64,000 bases of DNA from Trinickia violacea (GCF_005280735.1 NZ_CP040078.1:2356001-2420000); one strand, 5' to 3'; shown: positions 43,436 to 52,388, counted from the first letter of the stretch. Program-made: numbers and translations. The notes: generated by a model not told the origin, from the letters alone.

Positions 43436-44374
43436 TCAACGGCTCATCAGCGTGCCGTTGAGCACTTCGTTCACTTCGCTCAAACCCGGCATCGACGGCG
43501 CCGTGCCCGGGCGCGTCACGGAGAGGCCCGCGAGCGCGCAGCCGAAGCGCATCGCGGCGACAGGGTCCTCGCCACGCGCGAGCGCGGCCGCAAAACCGCC
43601 CGTGAAGCCGTCGCCCGCGCCCGCCGTCTCGACGACCGGGCCGCATTGGAACGCCGGCACGAGCACCGATTGCGAGCGCGAATGCAGCAGCGCGCCGGCC
43701 TCCCCCAGCGTGACGATCACCGCGCCCGCGCCTTTGTCGAGCAGGATGTCGGCCGCGCGGCGCGCGTCGTCGGCGTTGCGGATCTCGATGCCCGTCAGCG
43801 CGGCGGCTTCGGTTTCGTTCGGGGTGACGTAGTCGCAGAGCGGGAAGATATCGTCGGGCAGCGGCATCGCGGGGGCCGGGTTGAACACCGTCGTCACGCC
43901 GTGCTCGCGCGCCACTTCGAGGCCGCGCCGCGCGGCGGCGACCGGCTGCTCGAGCTGCGTGACGAAGACTTGCGCGGCGGCGATGTCGGCTTCGATCGCG
44001 TCGACATCGGCGGCGCTCATCGTGCCCGCCGCGCCCGACGCGACGATGATCGCGTTCATGCCCGTGTTGTCGTCGACGAAGATGTGAGCCGCGCCGGTTG
44101 CGACGTCGTCGAGCACGGTCGCGCGCGCGGTGATGCCTTCAGCCGCCCAGGTCTTTTGCGCGATCTCGCCGAACGCGTCGTTGCCGAGGCGCGTGCAGAA
44201 CACCACCTCCGCGCCGGCGCGCGCGGCGGCCACCGCTTGATTCGAGCCCTTGCCGCCCGGCCCCATCGCGAACGCCGAGCCCGCGATCGTCTCGCCGATC
44301 ACCGGCATGCGGTTCGCGCGAAACGCGAGGTCGGTCACGTAGATGCCGAGAATGACGACGCGGCCCTGGCTCAT
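43436..44374 (-). CDS. Ribokinase-family sugar kinase (possible deoxyribokinase)
   Basis: A 312-residue PfkB-family kinase. MGPGGKGSNQAVAAARAGAEV binds substrate, VTTVFNPAPAMPL and VTPNETEAAALTG are family landmarks, and the anion hole with catalytic Asp is TAGAGDGFTGGFAAALA. It phosphorylates ribose or 2-deoxyribose at the 5-hydroxyl. With DeoC downstream in the pathway, deoxyribose is favoured, by inference. The start overlaps the RbsD gene by 4 bases. Confidence 0.9.
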   Translation of the reverse strand: MSQGRVVILGIYVTDLAFRANRMPVIGETIAGSAFAMGPGGKGSNQAVAAARAGAEVVFCTRLGNDAFGEIAQKTWAAEGITARATVLDDVATGAAHIFVDDNTGMNAIIVASGAAGTMSAADVDAIEADIAAAQVFVTQLEQPVAAARRGLEVAREHGVTTVFNPAPAMPLPDDIFPLCDYVTPNETEAAALTGIEIRNADDARRAADILLDKGAGAVIVTLGEAGALLHSRSQSVLVPAFQCGPVVETAGAGDGFTGGFAAALARGEDPVAAMRFGCALAGLSVTRPGTAPSMPGLSEVNEVLNGTLMSR

Positions 44375-44844
44375 TTGCCTGCGTCCTTCGGGGCGTCCGG
44401 CGCGAGAATCACGCCTTTCGTGAACACGAAGCAGCCGTAGCCGCGCGTCTCCCCCGTCGCGATCACACAGTAGGCTTGCTTGGCACGCGCATAGAACGCG
44501 TGGCGTTCGATCGACGCGAACGGCACGTCGCGTCCTTCGGCGGCATTCACTTCGGCTTGCGCTTCGCGCTGCACGACAGGGATGGCATGCGGGTCGCCCA
44601 CCACTTCCATCCGCATGGCCGGCGCATCGACGAACGTATCGAGCGGCAGCACCGACAACACCGCGCGCACGGCGCGCGCCGAATCCGCGCCGTCCAAACG
44701 CAGCAGCTTGCCGAGCACCGTTGCGCGCGCAACGGAATCGGCGGGGAAATTCGCGTCGCAGATGACGACTTCATCGCCGTGCCCCATCGCGCGCAGCGCA
44801 TGGAGCACATCGGCGTTCAACAGCGGGTCTAGATTCTTTAGCAC
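44371..44844 (-). CDS. RbsD/FucU family sugar mutarotase
   Basis: A 157-residue pyranase/mutarotase homologue that interconverts sugar ring forms before phosphorylation. The motif HALRAMGHGDEVVICDANFPA contains the catalytic His region, and VVQREAQAEVNAAEG, then FYARAKQAYCVIATGETRGYGCFVFTKGVI ends the fold. It starts with GTG, preceded by GGAGGAG at good spacing. It is co-translated with the kinase. Confidence 0.9.
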   Translation of the reverse strand: MLKNLDPLLNADVLHALRAMGHGDEVVICDANFPADSVARATVLGKLLRLDGADSARAVRAVLSVLPLDTFVDAPAMRMEVVGDPHAIPVVQREAQAEVNAAEGRDVPFASIERHAFYARAKQAYCVIATGETRGYGCFVFTKGVILAPDAPKDAGK

Positions 44845-44901
44845 GTTGTCTCCTCCATTGAATGGGCGTGCTTGTCAGCGATCTATCGTTCGGCGACCCG
44901 T

Positions 44902-47283
44902 TCAATCGCCGTACGGTATCCAAATGTTTTTCACCTGCACGGCCTGCCGCAAGAACGCCAAGCCTTCGCTCGACCGGTCGAACCAATCGAGACGCCGCCC
45001 ATGATCGACGAACGTCCGCTTCAGGTTGCCGATCGATTCGCGCTCGACGAGAGCCGCCTCGTCCGCCAGGCCGAAGCACCAGAGCGCGTCCACGTCGTCA
45101 TGCTTCGCGAGCGCCGGCAGCAAGGCGCTACGCGCACCGGTCAGGATGTTGAGCGCGCCCGCCGGCACGTCCGAGGTCTCCACGATCTGATAGAAATCGG
45201 TCGCCATCAGCGGGCAAGCCTCGCTCGGCAGCACCACCACGCGGTTGCCCAGCGCGAGCGCGGGCCCCACGAGCGACACGAACGCGAGCAGCGGCGCCTC
45301 GTCCGGGCACGCGATGCCGATCACGCCGAGCGGCTCGTGCATCGCGAGCGCCACGCCGCGCAGCGGCGGGCTATGCACGGCGCCGTCGAACTTGTCGGCC
45401 CACGCCGCGTAGCTGAAAAGCCGCGTGATCGACGCGTCGACTTCTTCCCGCGCGTCGTTCACGCTGACATCCGCTCGCCGCGCGAGTTGCCGCGCGAACT
45501 CGTCGGCGCGCGCCGCGAGATTTTCCGCGAGGTAGTACAAGACCTGCGCGCGGTTGTGCGTGCTCGCCTGCGACCACTTCTGCGCATTGCGCGCGGCCGC
45601 GACCGCATCGCGCACGTCCTTGCGGCTGCCGTCGCTGACTTCGCCGACGAACTCGCCGCCCGGTGCGTACACCGCGCGCGAGTAACCGTTGTCGGGGCGC
45701 ACTTGCTTGCCGCCGATATAGAGCTTGGCGGTGCGGTCGATGCGATCGACGCCGTCGATCGATGCTGGCGCTCCGCCTTCGCGCACGACTCGCGCCGCGC
45801 GCAGCGGCATGGTCCAGCCGTGCGGCTTCAAATACTCGTAGACGCCCTCGCGCCCGCCTTCACGTCCATAGCCCGACTCGCGATAGCCGCCGAAGCCGAC
45901 GCCCGCATCGAACAGGTTCGTCGCGTTGACCCACACGACGCCGCATGCCAGCTGCGGCGCGATATCGAGCGCACGGCCGATGGTCTCGCTCCACACGCTT
46001 GCAGCCAAGCCATAGCGCGAGTTGTTCGCGAGCGCGACCGCTTCGTCCGGCGTGCGGAAGCTCATCGTCACGAGCACCGGCCCGAAGATCTCTTCCTGCG
46101 CGAGCGTCGAAGCGGGCGCCACGTCCGTGATCAGCGTCGGCGGATAGAAGCATCCCGCGTTCGGCAGCGCGACTTCGCGCGCCTGCCAGATCGAGCAGCC
46201 TTCGTTCCTGCCCGCCTCGACGAGCGCTTCGATGCGCGCAAGCTGCACGGGGTCGACGATCGCGCCGATATCGATGCCCTTGTCGAGCGAGGCGCCCACC
46301 CGCAGCGTCGCCATGCGCTGCTTGAGCTTCGCGATGAAGCGCGCTTCGATGCCTTCCTGCACGAGTAGCCGCGAGCCCGCGCAGCACACCTGCCCCTGGT
46401 TGAACCAGATGGCGTCGACGACGCCTTCCACCGCGCCGTCGAGGTCCGCATCGTCGAACACGATGAACGGCGACTTGCCGCCGAGTTCGAGCGTCAGCGA
46501 CTTGCCCGAGCCCGCCGTCACCTTGCGGATATGGCGGCCGACTTCGGTCGAGCCCGTGAACGCGATCTTGTCGACACCCGGATGATCGACGAGCGCGGCG
46601 CCCGTGCGGCCGTCGCCCGTCACGACGTTGAGCACGCCGTCGGGCAAGCCGGCGCGATGCGCGAGTTCGGCAAACAGCAAGGCCGTGAGCGGCGTGTATT
46701 CAGCGGGCTTCAGCACGACGCAATTGCCGAGCGCGATCGCAGGCGCGATCTTCCATGCGAGCATCAGCAACGGAAAATTCCACGGCACGATCTGGCCGAT
46801 CACGCCGAGCGGCGACCAATCGGCGAATTCGCTCTCTTGCAGTTGCGCCCAGCCCGCGTGATGCAGGAAGTGACGCGCGACCAAGGGGATATCGATATCG
46901 CGCGTCTCGCGGATCGGCTTGCCGTTGTCGAGCGCTTCGAGCACCGCGAACAAGCGGCTGTGTCGCTGCACCATGCGCGCGAGCGCATACAGATGCCGCG
47001 CGCGCGCTGCGCCGCCGAGCGCGAACCAGCCCGGCTGAGCGGCGCGCGCGGCGGCGACCGCCGCAGCCACATCCGCTGCATCGCCCTGCGCGACGTGCGC
47101 CAGCACGTCGCCGCTGGCCGGCGCGCGCGTCTCGAAGCGTTCACCCGAAGACGGCGCGCACCACGCGCCGCCGATGAAATGACCGAACGACGCGCCATGC
47201 TCCGCGAGCCATGCGCGCGCGGGCTGGTCGTCCTCCGGTGCGGGACCGTACTCCATCGAAGAAAAATACTCGGCTACGCTCAT
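44902..47283 (-). CDS. Two-domain aldehyde dehydrogenase (ALDH16-like)
   Basis: A 793-residue protein. Residues 1-510 are a full aldehyde dehydrogenase: catalytic C300 in FNQGQVCCAG, general base E266 in LELGGKSPF, and cofactor motif FTGSTEVGRHIRKV. Residues about 515-793 resemble the N-terminal cofactor part of a second dehydrogenase (LYIGGKQVRPDNGYSR, HEPLGVIGIACPDEAPLLAF, NRVVVLPSEACPL) but have no GQxC motif. This full-plus-degenerate layout matches ALDH16. Eleven bases separate it from deoC, so it may oxidise the acetaldehyde that DeoC releases. The substrate is inferred from context. Confidence 0.85.
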   Translation of the reverse strand: MSVAEYFSSMEYGPAPEDDQPARAWLAEHGASFGHFIGGAWCAPSSGERFETRAPASGDVLAHVAQGDAADVAAAVAAARAAQPGWFALGGAARARHLYALARMVQRHSRLFAVLEALDNGKPIRETRDIDIPLVARHFLHHAGWAQLQESEFADWSPLGVIGQIVPWNFPLLMLAWKIAPAIALGNCVVLKPAEYTPLTALLFAELAHRAGLPDGVLNVVTGDGRTGAALVDHPGVDKIAFTGSTEVGRHIRKVTAGSGKSLTLELGGKSPFIVFDDADLDGAVEGVVDAIWFNQGQVCCAGSRLLVQEGIEARFIAKLKQRMATLRVGASLDKGIDIGAIVDPVQLARIEALVEAGRNEGCSIWQAREVALPNAGCFYPPTLITDVAPASTLAQEEIFGPVLVTMSFRTPDEAVALANNSRYGLAASVWSETIGRALDIAPQLACGVVWVNATNLFDAGVGFGGYRESGYGREGGREGVYEYLKPHGWTMPLRAARVVREGGAPASIDGVDRIDRTAKLYIGGKQVRPDNGYSRAVYAPGGEFVGEVSDGSRKDVRDAVAAARNAQKWSQASTHNRAQVLYYLAENLAARADEFARQLARRADVSVNDAREEVDASITRLFSYAAWADKFDGAVHSPPLRGVALAMHEPLGVIGIACPDEAPLLAFVSLVGPALALGNRVVVLPSEACPLMATDFYQIVETSDVPAGALNILTGARSALLPALAKHDDVDALWCFGLADEAALVERESIGNLKRTFVDHGRRLDWFDRSSEGLAFLRQAVQVKNIWIPYGD

Positions 47284-47294
47284 TGGAATTCTGC

Positions 47295-48308
47295 TCAGGC
47301 GACGGGGTGACGGTTGAAAGCGGAGTAACGGCCGCTCACGTGATGTTCGAGTTGCCGCTCGATGTCGGCGAGCAGGCTCGACGCGCCAATGCGGAACAAC
47401 TCCGGCTCGAGCCACGGACGGCCCAGCTCCTCTTTCATGAGGATCTGATACGCGAGCACGGACTTCGCGGTCGAGACGCCGCCCGCCGGCTTGAAGCCCA
47501 CGAGCGCGCCGGTGCGCTCGCGATACTCGCGGATCATGCGCACCATCACGAGCGAGACGTCGAGCGTCGCGTTCACGCCTTCCTTGCCGGTCGAGGTCTT
47601 GATGAAATCGGCGCCCGCCATCATGCAGACCATCGACGCCTTCGCGATGTTCGACAGCGTGCGAATGTCGCCCGTCGCGAGAATCGCTTTCAGATGCGCC
47701 GCGCCGCAGGCCGCGCGGAAGTCGCGCACTTCGTCGTAGAGCGCCTGCCAGTTGCCGGTCAGCACGTGTTCGCGCGTGACGACGATATCGATTTCCTCCG
47801 CGCCGTCCGCCACCGAGGCTTCGATCTCCTTGAGCTTGAACGGATGCGGGATGAGCCCCGCCGGAAAGCCCGTGGACACCGCCGCAACCGGGATGCCGCT
47901 GCCGGAGAGCGCATCGACCGCCGCCGCGACGAAGCGGTGATAGACGCAGACCGCGCCGGTTGTGATCGCGTCAGGGTCGAAGCCGAGCGCATCGAGAATG
48001 TCGGCGCGCACGGGCCGGCGCGCTTTGGCGCACAGACGCCGCACGCGGCCTTCCGTGTCGTCGCCGTTCAAGGTCGTGAGATCGATGCACGTGACGGCCT
48101 TCAGGAGCCACGCCGCCTGCGCATCTTTCTTCACCGAGCGGCGCGTGCCGAGCGTGGCGGTGCGGCGCTCGACCGCCGAGTGATTGACGCGCAGCGCGTC
48201 GAGCCATGAGGCGTCGAACGGCACGCCGGGATTGCGCGCGCCATGCACCGAGGGCGCGATCGGAGCGCCACGCAGCACGACGATTGAGTGGGTTGGAGCG
48301 TCGGACAT
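47295..48308 (-). CDS. deoC: Deoxyribose-phosphate aldolase
   Basis: A 337-residue class I aldolase splitting 2-deoxyribose-5-phosphate to acetaldehyde and glyceraldehyde-3-phosphate. Motifs are CIDLTTLNGDDTE, VAAVSTGFPAGLIPH, EEIDIVVTREHVLTGNW, LKAILATGDI, ADFIKTSTGKEGVNATL with the Schiff-base lysine and LVGFKPAGGVSTA. It is the first gene of the long minus-strand operon. The matched regulatory block lies 63 bases before the start and overlaps the end of the upstream 94-codon frame. Confidence 0.93.
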   Translation of the reverse strand: MSDAPTHSIVVLRGAPIAPSVHGARNPGVPFDASWLDALRVNHSAVERRTATLGTRRSVKKDAQAAWLLKAVTCIDLTTLNGDDTEGRVRRLCAKARRPVRADILDALGFDPDAITTGAVCVYHRFVAAAVDALSGSGIPVAAVSTGFPAGLIPHPFKLKEIEASVADGAEEIDIVVTREHVLTGNWQALYDEVRDFRAACGAAHLKAILATGDIRTLSNIAKASMVCMMAGADFIKTSTGKEGVNATLDVSLVMVRMIREYRERTGALVGFKPAGGVSTAKSVLAYQILMKEELGRPWLEPELFRIGASSLLADIERQLEHHVSGRYSAFNRHPVA

Positions 48309-48371
48309 AGGGCCTGTTTTGTGCGATGCACAACAAATGCTGATTGCGTGTTAGCAGGCATCCTACATCAC

Positions 48372-48389
48372 TTGAGAGAATCATAACAA
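48372..48389 (-). promoter_or_regulatory. DeoR-regulon block, deoC copy
   Basis: Minus strand TTGTTATGATTCTCTCAA, one mismatch to the deoR copy at 37475-37492, with TATGAT as the matching -10. It lies 63 bases from the deoC start. The stop codon of the upstream small gene (48381) falls inside it. Confidence 0.7.
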
Positions 48390-48665
48390 GCGGTCGTTAC
48401 GATTATTTCTAGACAGCGTCGCGGCACACGTTTGCCGGGGGAAAGGCGCGAGTTCGGCTCGCGAAAGCCAGAACCAGCGCGCCCAGCCGACCAGCGCGAG
48501 CAGCACGAGCCCTGCCGCCCCGAGCACGGGCGAGCGCAGCGACACCAGCGCGGCGAACGCGAAGAGGCGCCCGCCCGCGAGCAGCGCAAATCCGGCGATC
48601 GCGCTCGACAGTGCGTCGAGCCAAAGCATCGCGCGAGTGTGGAGGGAGGCGACGGGCCCGGTCAT
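48381..48665 (-). CDS. Small membrane protein
   Basis: A 94-residue protein with two to three hydrophobic segments (MLWLDALSSAIAGFALLAGG, LFAFAALVSLRSPVLGAAGLVLLALVGWARWFWL). AGGAG lies 9 bases before the ATG. The ending AATLSRNNRNDRLL is unlike the rest and coincides with the deoC promoter block, so the C-terminus may be truncated or extended by drift. It follows the SnoaL-like gene by 39 bases on the same strand. No function known. Confidence 0.6.
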   Translation of the reverse strand: MTGPVASLHTRAMLWLDALSSAIAGFALLAGGRLFAFAALVSLRSPVLGAAGLVLLALVGWARWFWLSRAELAPFPRQTCAATLSRNNRNDRLL

Positions 48666-48704
48666 GATCGCGTTCTCCTTATCTATCGGTGGTGAGTTTT
48701 CGAC

Positions 48705-49073
48705 TTACGCCATCCCCGGCGCGGCATCGAGAAAACCGGTGACAGCCGCAAGCCGCCCCGACGCGTCGACGACGCCAAAGTCCGAGCCCTTCACGATCGC
48801 GTCGCCGTCGGGTGTCCTCAGCTCCCACGAAAAGCGCAAGCGGTTGCCGAAGCCGTCGACGTCCGTCGTGCGGCGGAACGTGTGGCGCGGAAAGCGCTCG
48901 TGCACGGCGCCGATCATCGCGTCGATGCCGTCGTGGCCGTTTCCGGACAAGAGCGGATCGGCGTAGGACGCATCGGCGGCCCAGGTCGACGCGATCAGCT
49001 CGCGGCGATGCGCGGCGTCGAGTTCGTTCCAGGCTTCGAAGTAGCGGTCGATCAGTTCGATATGCGGGTTCAT
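48705..49073 (-). CDS. SnoaL/NTF2-like small protein
   Basis: A 122-residue protein with the cone-like NTF2 fold pattern: IELIDRYFEAWNELDAAHRRELIASTWAADASYADPLL, GIDAMIGAVHERFPRHTFRRTTDVDGFGNRLRFSWEL and DGDAIVKGSDFGVVDASGRLAAVTGFLD. Such proteins are isomerases, hydrolases or ligand binders; none can be picked here. The ATG at 49073 has GGAG seven bases upstream, better than the Met at 49085. Confidence 0.82.
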   Translation of the reverse strand: MNPHIELIDRYFEAWNELDAAHRRELIASTWAADASYADPLLSGNGHDGIDAMIGAVHERFPRHTFRRTTDVDGFGNRLRFSWELRTPDGDAIVKGSDFGVVDASGRLAAVTGFLDAAPGMA

Positions 49074-49405
49074 CGCAGACTCCATTCGGTGGGTGACTGG
49101 GAGGTTCGCGAGGCGATCGATTCGCATCGATGGCCATTCGCTTGGGATGAAGGATCGGCGATCGAGCGCCGCGGGTCGATTACTCGGCAGGTAATGCTTT
49201 TACGTTGGCGAGCGCGCCCTGCTGGCGTTGGCGCGCATCAAGGGTGCCGTAACGCGGCAAATGAACCGGCGCAATATCGACATACGGATAAATTCGTTAG
49301 ACATATCCCGCGTATTGCGGAAACTGGTTGTCTGGCTAGTTTCCATTCGGACACTGCCACTAGAAACTCGCTGCGAGCCGTTCAGGAGAATTTAGGAGAA
49401 TCGCC
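49074..49405. other. 332-base intergenic region
   Basis: Between the divergent SnoaL-like and SBP56 genes. It presumably contains both promoters. No strong hairpin, clear -35/-10 pair or reading frame could be supported. Confidence 0.4.
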
Positions 49406-50800
49406 GTGCCAACCTGGAAGCCAGACCCTACGTTCTATCCGTCCGCACGCATGGCGGGCGGCGCCCCGAAAGAAACGCTCGCCTATGTGGCGAGCTTCGA
49501 CCCCACGCGGCAAACGCCCGATGCGCTCGATGTGATCGACCTCGATCCCGCGTCGCCGCGCTATGCGTCGATCGTCAATCGCGTATCGATGCCCAATGTC
49601 GGCGACGAGCTTCATCACTTCGGCTGGAACGCGTGCAGTTCGTGCTTGTGCCCGAACGCGCCGCATCCGCATTCGGAGCGGCGCTATCTCGTCGTGCCGG
49701 GCCTGCGCTCCTCGCGCATCCACATCCTCGATACCAAGCCCGACCCGCGGCGGCCGCAGATCGTGCGCGTGCTCGAGCCCGCCGAAGTCGCCGAGCGCGC
49801 CGGCTACACGCGCCCGCATACGGTCCATTGCGGCCCTGAGGGCATTTACGTGGTCTCGCTCGCGAACGCCGAGGGCGAGGCCCCGGGCGGCATCTTCCTG
49901 ATGGATCACGAGACTTTCGATATCCGCGGCCAATGGGAAATCGATCGCGGCCCGCAGCAGCTCGCGTACGACGGCTGGTGGCACCTCGGCTACGACACGC
50001 TCGTGACGAGCGAATGGGGCCTGCCCGCGACGTTCGAGAACGGCCTCGTGCCCGAAGTGCTGCTTGGCGGCCAATACGGGCACCGTTTGCACTTCTGGGA
50101 TCTGCATTCGCGCAAGCACAAGCAGGTGATCGATTTCGGCGCGGAGAACCAGCTCGTGTTCGAGCTGCGTCCCGCGCACAACCCGACGCGCGCCTATGGC
50201 TTCGTCAATTCGGTGATCAGCCTGAAGGATCTGTCGGCGTCGATCTGGACGTGGTATCGCGAAGGCGACACGTGGGCCGCACGCAAGGTCATCGAGATTC
50301 CGGCCGAGCCCGCCGATCCCGATTTGCTGCCGCCGATGCTCAAGAGCTTCGGCGCCGTGCCGCCGCTCGTGACGGACATCGCGCTCTCGCTCGACGACCG
50401 CTTCCTCTACGTGTCGTGCTGGGGCACGGGCGACCTGAAGCAGTACGACGTCTCCGATCCGCACTCGCCGAAGCTCACGGGCAGCGTGCGGATCGGCGGC
50501 ATCGCGGCGCGCGCGACGCATCCGAAAGCGGACGGACGCCGGCTCAACGGCGGCCCGCAAATGGTCGAGGTGAGCCGCGACGGCAGCCGCGTCTACTTCA
50601 CGAACTCGCTATACGGCGCGATCGACGAGCAGTTCTATCCCGACGGCGTCGATGGCTGGATGGTGAAGCTCGATACGTCGCCTTCGGGCGGATTGTCGTT
50701 CGACGAAAAATTCTTCATCGAATGGCCCGAGACGCACCGGCCGCATCAGATCCGCCTCGAAGGCGGCGACGCGTCGTCCGATTCGTATTGCTATCCCTAA
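49406..50800 (+). CDS. Selenium-binding protein SBP56 family, methanethiol-oxidase-like
   Basis: A 464-residue seven-bladed beta-propeller of the SELENBP1/MtoX family. Family landmarks: ELHHFGWNACSSCLCPNAPH with the conserved CSSC, RPHTVHCGPEGIYV, ESEWGLPATFENG-like SEWGLPATFENG, GHRLHFWDLHSRKHKQ, LTDIALSLDDRFLYVSCWGTGDLKQYDVSDP and RPHQIRLEGGD at the end. Known relatives oxidise methanethiol to H2S, formaldehyde and H2O2. No signal peptide is present, unlike some bacterial homologues. It starts with GTG behind TTTAGGAGAA. The membrane protein gene follows after 40 bases. Confidence 0.9.
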   Translation: MPTWKPDPTFYPSARMAGGAPKETLAYVASFDPTRQTPDALDVIDLDPASPRYASIVNRVSMPNVGDELHHFGWNACSSCLCPNAPHPHSERRYLVVPGLRSSRIHILDTKPDPRRPQIVRVLEPAEVAERAGYTRPHTVHCGPEGIYVVSLANAEGEAPGGIFLMDHETFDIRGQWEIDRGPQQLAYDGWWHLGYDTLVTSEWGLPATFENGLVPEVLLGGQYGHRLHFWDLHSRKHKQVIDFGAENQLVFELRPAHNPTRAYGFVNSVISLKDLSASIWTWYREGDTWAARKVIEIPAEPADPDLLPPMLKSFGAVPPLVTDIALSLDDRFLYVSCWGTGDLKQYDVSDPHSPKLTGSVRIGGIAARATHPKADGRRLNGGPQMVEVSRDGSRVYFTNSLYGAIDEQFYPDGVDGWMVKLDTSPSGGLSFDEKFFIEWPETHRPHQIRLEGGDASSDSYCYP

Positions 50801-50840
50801 GTTACGGACGAACGCTGACGAAAGATCAAGCATCACGGAC

Positions 50841-51485
50841 ATGGACAGCCTCTTCCAAGCCTCCGCGACGACGTGGGCCGCCATCGTCGGCAGCGGCGTG
50901 TTTCATGGCGTCAATCCGGCGATGGGCTGGCTCTTCGCAACCGCGCTCGGCATGCAGCGCGGCAGCCGCGCCGCGGTGTTGATGGCGCTTCCGCCCATCG
51001 CGCTCGGGCATGCCGCGGCGATTCTGCTCTTCACGACCTCCGCCGCCGCGCTCGGCTCGTGGCCCAGCCTATCGACAGCGCTGCCGCTCCATCTGCTGCT
51101 CGGCGCGCTGTTGATCGGCTGGGCCGTTTATCAGCATCTGTATGGGCATCGGCATCGCGTGCGCGTCGGCATGACGGCGGGATTCGCGGGGCTCGCCGCG
51201 TGGTCGGCGGTCATGGCCACGCTGCATGGCGCCGGGCTGATGCTGATGCCCGTCGTGCTGCCGCTGTGCGGCGCCTCCGGCACGGCAAGCGCCGCCGGCT
51301 TGCTCGTGCCGCTGCAATTCACCGTCGCTCACACCGTGGTAACGCTCGTCACGACCGGGGCGATCGCGCTCGTCGCCTACGAGTATCTGGGACTCGGCGT
51401 GCTTCGACGCGGCTGGATCAATTTCGACTGGCTCTGGTGCGGAGCACTCGCCACGACAGGGGCGGTGCTCATTGCGAGCGGCTAA
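50841..51485 (+). CDS. Multi-spanning membrane protein linked to SBP56
   Basis: A 214-residue hydrophobic protein with about six helices. Conserved-looking histidines occur at GVFHGVNPAMGWLFATALG, IALGHAAAILLF, ATLHGAGLMLMPVVLPLCG and FTVAHTVVTLV, a pattern reminiscent of metal permeases such as the HoxN/UreJ/UreH group. It is immediately downstream of the SBP56 gene and probably co-transcribed. A metal or sulfur-compound transport role is inference only. The 3' end overlaps the convergent LysR gene by 17 bases. Confidence 0.75.
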   Translation: MDSLFQASATTWAAIVGSGVFHGVNPAMGWLFATALGMQRGSRAAVLMALPPIALGHAAAILLFTTSAAALGSWPSLSTALPLHLLLGALLIGWAVYQHLYGHRHRVRVGMTAGFAGLAAWSAVMATLHGAGLMLMPVVLPLCGASGTASAAGLLVPLQFTVAHTVVTLVTTGAIALVAYEYLGLGVLRRGWINFDWLWCGALATTGAVLIASG

Positions 51486-52338
51486 GGTCGCAAAGACACG
51501 CCGCAAATCTAGCGGTCGCGGCCTGCTGGCCCTGGCTCTTGCGTTCGACGAGACCGATCTCGCGGTGGAAGCCCGCTTCGCCGAGCGCGATCGTTGCCAC
51601 CGTATCCGGTATCTGCAACGCGGACGATTGCGGCACGATCGCGACGCCCGCACCATGCGCAACGAGCCCGACGATGCCCTGCAACTCGTCCAGCTCGACC
51701 GCCTCGTGCACCGTCAAGCGCGCTTTGCGCAGGAAACGGTCGACTAGGCGTCCGCCAAATGAATTCCGGTCGTAGCGGACAAACGGCTCCGAGCGCAGCA
51801 GCTCGCGCCAGGGACGCTCAGCCGCTTCGCGCGGCGCGAGCAGCACGAAAGGCTCGGCAAGCAGCGTGCTCCATTTCAGCTCGGCCGGCATCGCGAACGG
51901 CGGCTTGATCATCACGGCGGCATCGAGTTCGCCCGCGTCGACCTGCGCGAGCAGATTGAGCGACACGCCGGGAATCACGCGCACGCGCCAGCCGGGCGCC
52001 TCGCGCCGGAACCGCGCGATGGCCGGCACGAGAAACGACGTTTGTGCCGACGCGATCGCCCCGACGCGCAACACGCCGAAACGCTCGGCCGTGCCGCCTC
52101 GTCCCGCGAGCTTTCCATAGACCGACAACAACTCTTCGGCGACCTCGACCGTCTGCCGGCCTGCGGCGTTGAGCATCGCGGAACGGCCGGTCCGGTCGAA
52201 CAGCGGGAAGCCGAGGTCGTCCTCGAGCCGCTGGATCTGGGCGCTGACGGCCGATTGCGTCAGGCCGATATGCGCGCCCGCGCTCGCAAACGTGCCGTAG
52301 CGCACGACCGCCAGAAAGGTTTTCAGCTCTCGCACCAT
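51469..52338 (-). CDS. LysR-family transcriptional regulator
   Basis: A 289-residue regulator. The helix-turn-helix is in the first 60 residues (LKTFLAVVRYGTFASAGAHIGLTQSAVSAQIQRLEDDLGFPLF spans it), followed by a substrate domain with GVLRVGAIASAQTSFLVPAIARFRREAPG and LVAHGAGVAIVPQS. It is divergent from the VOC-pxpB-pxpC genes across 181 bases and is their likely regulator. Confidence 0.9.
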   Translation of the reverse strand: MVRELKTFLAVVRYGTFASAGAHIGLTQSAVSAQIQRLEDDLGFPLFDRTGRSAMLNAAGRQTVEVAEELLSVYGKLAGRGGTAERFGVLRVGAIASAQTSFLVPAIARFRREAPGWRVRVIPGVSLNLLAQVDAGELDAAVMIKPPFAMPAELKWSTLLAEPFVLLAPREAAERPWRELLRSEPFVRYDRNSFGGRLVDRFLRKARLTVHEAVELDELQGIVGLVAHGAGVAIVPQSSALQIPDTVATIALGEAGFHREIGLVERKSQGQQAATARFAACLCDLSRSQ

Positions 52339-52374
52339 CGCTTGGATTGATCGAAAATTTTGTTGCTCACAGCG

Positions 52375-52388
52375 AAAAGATATCGTTT
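52375..52388. promoter_or_regulatory. Candidate LysR operator
   Basis: AAAAGATATCGTTT is a near-perfect dyad around GATATC in an AT-rich stretch 37 bases upstream of the LysR start and 132 bases before the VOC start. The position fits a LysR binding site between divergent genes. Confidence 0.4.

Noticed and set aside
44955..47200. Possibility that the ALDH16-like gene is two genes joined by a sequencing error
   Set aside because: One continuous frame with no stop or shift, and the full-plus-degenerate layout matches a known enzyme class.
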